Shown piece by piece: positions 12,620 through 13,723 of a DNA stretch of 13,723 nt. Each line of letters begins with the position of its first letter. The first letter of the stretch is position 1. This DNA comes from Candidatus Pacearchaeota archaeon (GTDB lineage: Archaea > Nanoarchaeota > Nanoarchaeia > Pacearchaeales > GW2011-AR1). Under the pieces are notes generated by a model that did not search any database, had not been told where the DNA came from, and worked only from the letters and a program-made list of their open reading frames with translations. The position numbers were made by a program, and so were the translations under genes. The stretch lies in contig JALOBX010000012.1 of the NCBI GenBank assembly GCA_023228065.1, forward strand, positions 1 to 13,723, written 5' to 3'.

Positions 12620-12707
12620 TGCAAGATATAAATCTCCTTTTCAATACTCAAATTTGTATTTGTTTATGGAAAAACAAATGAATATTTTTTCAATGATTGT
12701 TTTCTAA

Positions 12708-12755
12708 TTCATCCGATTCATCCATGGTCTAAAGCCCATGGTTTTCTCGGATGGA
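12708..12755. repeat. Left-end hairpin of TnpB element, copy 1
   Basis: Two nested arms form an imperfect palindrome: ATCCGA (12711-12716) with TCGGAT (12747-12752), and CCATGG (12722-12727) with CCATGG (12736-12741), separated by 5x5 internal loops and an 8-nt apical loop. The outer arm can extend by three more pairs, one of them G-T. No T-run follows on either strand, so it is not an intrinsic terminator. The position about 90 nt upstream of tnpB fits the left end of an IS605-type element. Confidence 0.65.
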
Positions 12756-12965
12756 AATAAAAAATAAAGCATTTTAGTATGTTCACTTAAAATCAAATCC
12801 AACCCATTCTGATCATTCAATAATAAATATATGTAGTGAAATGACCTTTCTAAAAAAACAATAACTACATATATATCTTAAATGTCGAGAGAGATTTTTT
12901 ATTTTTATAAACTAAAAGGGGGATTACTAGAATTATTTTTTCCTAAAATTAATTGGGGGTAAAAT
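12756..12965. promoter_or_regulatory. Divergent control region with 11-bp inverted repeat
   Basis: This AT-rich gap separates minus-strand from plus-strand genes. ATATATGTAGT at 12827-12837 is repeated inverted at 12864-12874, 26 nt apart, so the same ACTACATATAT element points outward in both directions. A related TTACATATATA stands on the minus strand near 7833-7843, upstream of another gene group. TATAAA occurs at 12906-12911, 55-60 nt before the plus-strand gene, with no convincing -35 box. AT-rich motifs recur by chance here, so a promoter role is only suggested. Confidence 0.3.
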
Positions 12966-13109
12966 TTGAAAGTAGAAAAAAACAATGGGTCGTTAATAAC
13001 ATGTACCGAATGTGGTAAATCATTTCCGATTTATCAGATTATACATACAGTTGATGGCGACATGTGTTGCACATGTCATGAAAAAAATGAAAAGGAAATA
13101 CAGGAGTGA
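12966..13109 (+). CDS. Small zinc-ribbon protein (47 aa, TTG start)
   Basis: A 47-residue plus-strand frame starts at TTG 12966-12968 with GGGGGT 6 nt upstream and ends at TGA 13107-13109. It has CTECGKSF (residues 13-20) and CCTCHEK (34-40), a typical two-knuckle zinc ribbon, and a Lys/Glu-rich tail. It is the first gene of the rightward transcript, followed 10 nt later by a terminator. The function is unknown, but it adds to the group of very short Cys-pair proteins in this window and is probably a DNA- or protein-binding accessory. Confidence 0.72.
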   Translation: MKVEKNNGSLITCTECGKSFPIYQIIHTVDGDMCCTCHEKNEKEIQE

Positions 13110-13119
13110 AAAAAATAAG

Positions 13120-13152
13120 GAGTTGGGTGTTTTAACACCAACTCTATTTTTT
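13120..13152 (+). terminator. Intrinsic terminator
   Basis: GAGTTGGGTGTT (13120-13131) pairs with AACACCAACTC (13134-13144), leaving one bulged G and a 2-nt gap that opens to a small loop. TATTTTTT follows at 13145-13152. It closes the 47-aa gene, and the ribosome site GGGAGG of the next gene begins at once, so that gene needs read-through or a promoter within this stretch. Confidence 0.82.
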
Positions 13153-13162
13153 GGGAGGTTAA

Positions 13163-13489
13163 ATGATAGTAGAACATAAGGATGGTTATTTCAAAGTCAT
13201 TCCATGTGATGCTTGTCAAAATCCAAATATAAGTCTAAGTTACAAATTGAGACACGAAAAGAACGGGACATGTAATTGTCCCAGGTGCAACGGAAATGGG
13301 TTTATAACCACATTTCCGAACATAGTCAAAAAATTTGAAAAACCAGCGAAAATATATACACCCGAAATTGGCGCTGAAGCCAAACGATTGTTTGAAGTTG
13401 AATTATACACAATTGTGGAGATAGCCAAAAAATTTGGAGTGGCACCATCCACAATTACAACATGGTTAGGTGAATACTCCCCGGCATAA
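13163..13489 (+). pseudogene. Zinc-ribbon/HTH protein truncated by TnpB element
   Basis: ATG 13163-13165 follows GGGAGG. The protein has CDACQNPN (residues 15-22) and CNCPRCNGNGF (38-48), a DnaJ-like CxxCxGxG zinc module, followed by a helix-turn-helix TIVEIAKKFGVAPSTITTWL (about 83-102). After TWLG the element begins: the last codons E-Y-S-P-A and the TAA stop are read from the right-end hairpin of copy 2. The natural C-terminus is thus lost or lies beyond the element, outside the window. The intact gene was probably a small DNA-binding regulator. Whether the shortened form still works is unknown, since both domains remain complete up to the second HTH helix. Confidence 0.75.
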
Positions 13490-13620
13490 ATGCCGGAGCA
13501 TCTAGGGATTTGCACCCAGGCCATTTATACCAAGGGCCAATATGTTCAAAGCTGCATTCTCATCTCGATCCATAATGAGTCCGCACTGCGGACATCTATG
13601 GGTTCGTTCTGAGAGTGCTT
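13454..13620 (-). ncRNA. Predicted omega (re)RNA with guide, copy 2
   Basis: By analogy with known TnpB elements, the scaffold would end at 13470 and the guide would be the minus-strand flank from 13469 downward, beginning CTAACCATGTTG, taken from the disrupted HTH gene. This guide differs completely from that of copy 1. The 5' end is approximate and expression is unproven. Confidence 0.45.
13470..13501 (-). repeat. Right-end hairpin of TnpB element, copy 2
   Basis: The palindrome CCGGCATAAATGCCGG (13481-13496) with flanking CTCC/AG is identical to that of copy 1. In the plus direction it supplies the TAA that ends the disrupted HTH frame. Confidence 0.87.
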
Positions 13621-13723
13621 TTTTGACAATAGTGTTGCATTGAGAGCATTGCTGAGATGTGTATCTCGGATTGACGAGAATCATATTTCTACCAGCGCTT
13701 TCAGCCTTGTAGGAAGTGAGTTC
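13502..13723 (-). CDS. tnpB: TnpB RNA-guided nuclease, C-terminal part (runs off window)
   Basis: The open frame continues to the window edge, giving the last 73 residues before TAG 13502-13504. It shows the same zinc knuckle (CSQC and CPQC) and the RuvC-III segment MDRDENAALNIL as copy 1. Changes seen against copy 1 include Leu to Ile after CSQCNT and Asp-Ser to Asn-Gly near the end, all outside the motifs. There is no frameshift or stop in the visible part, so the gene may be intact. It lies antisense to, and directly against, the truncated HTH gene. Confidence 0.9.
   Translation of the reverse strand, partial: ELTSYKAESAGRNMILVNPRYTSQQCSQCNTIVKKALSERTHRCPQCGLIMDRDENAALNILALGINGLGANP

Larger units (their letters stand above)
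11487..12757 (-). mobile_element. TnpB-only IS200/IS605-family element, copy 1
   Basis: The element has an intact tnpB but no tnpA transposase, so it is of the IS1341-like type and would depend on a transposase in trans. The right end is fixed at 11487 by comparison with copy 2: both share GAGTATYCAC on the minus strand and then diverge completely. The left end is judged from the hairpin at 12708-12755 and is uncertain; it may lie up to about 12790. It sits between the minus-strand genes and the plus-strand genes, in a region that probably held divergent promoters. Confidence 0.85.
13470..13723 (-). mobile_element. TnpB-only IS200/IS605-family element, copy 2 (partial)
   Basis: The right end begins at 13470 with the same GAGTATTCAC boundary and hairpin as copy 1, and the element runs past the window edge. 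Over the shared 222 nt of tnpB I count about 22 differences, roughly 90% identity, most of them silent. It was inserted in the helix-turn-helix gene, in the opposite direction to it. Whether the left end and full tnpB are present cannot be seen. Confidence 0.87.

Noticed and set aside
12708..12755. Palindrome as an intrinsic terminator
   Set aside because: No T-run follows on either strand, and its place fits the left end of the inserted element.
12912..12940. Extra ribosome-site-like AAAGGGGG at about 12915
   Set aside because: No ATG, GTG or TTG follows at a workable distance before a stop, so no gene is called.
1..13723. tRNA genes or CRISPR arrays
   Set aside because: No cloverleaf with a GTTCRA-type T-loop and no regularly spaced direct repeats were seen on either strand.

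Overview
The window looks like a piece of a large, AT-rich bacteriophage (or phage-like element) infecting a Gram-positive or related low-GC host. The signs are: tightly packed short genes with 1-11 nt overlaps, strong AGGAGG-type ribosome binding sites, occasional TTG starts, many orphan zinc-ribbon proteins, and phage-style enzymes (T4 RnlA-type RNA ligase, HD hydrolase, HAD phosphatase, zincin-like protein). TAA, TGA and TAG all act as ordinary stops, so no stop-codon recoding is visible. No structural, replication or tRNA gene is in view, so the phage assignment is an inference.

Layout. From the left edge to about 11.4 kb every gene reads on the minus strand. Reading in transcription order (right to left): 11258-7943 holds small unknown proteins plus an HD hydrolase, a zincin-like protein, an acyl-carrier-protein-like protein lacking the usual serine, and a HAD phosphatase, ending at a clear terminator (7893-7932). 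Next come four small genes (7794-7095). Then a roughly 475-nt GC-rich, gene-free block (about 7090-6616) folds by eye into many perfect hairpins and ends in an intrinsic terminator; I call it a large structured noncoding RNA. Next is one compact operon (6592-374): a CoaB-like/class II aldolase fusion, a methyltransferase, an RNA ligase, a radical SAM/SPASM-like enzyme, four tandem proteins sharing the N-terminus K-I-R-x-D-F-V-S-N-S-S-S-x-S, and two Cys-rich small proteins. A terminator follows, then a partial metallo-beta-lactamase-fold gene at the left edge.

Right side. A TnpB-only IS200/IS605-type element (11487 to about 12760, minus strand) carries an intact tnpB and recognisable end hairpins. 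Beyond it, transcription turns to the plus strand with a zinc-ribbon mini-gene, a terminator and a zinc-ribbon/HTH gene. The HTH gene is cut by the right end of a second, about 90% identical TnpB element that runs off the window. Comparing the two copies fixes the right boundary of the element and shows that each copy carries a different guide-position flank.

Most interesting parts: (1) the ornate RNA, with a 9-nt stretch able to pair with its own terminator loop just upstream of the enzyme operon; (2) the radical SAM enzyme directly ahead of four genes that share only a Ser-rich N-terminal tag; (3) the CoaB/aldolase fusion next to a methyltransferase and RNA ligase. All functional assignments come from motifs read by eye; no database search was run.
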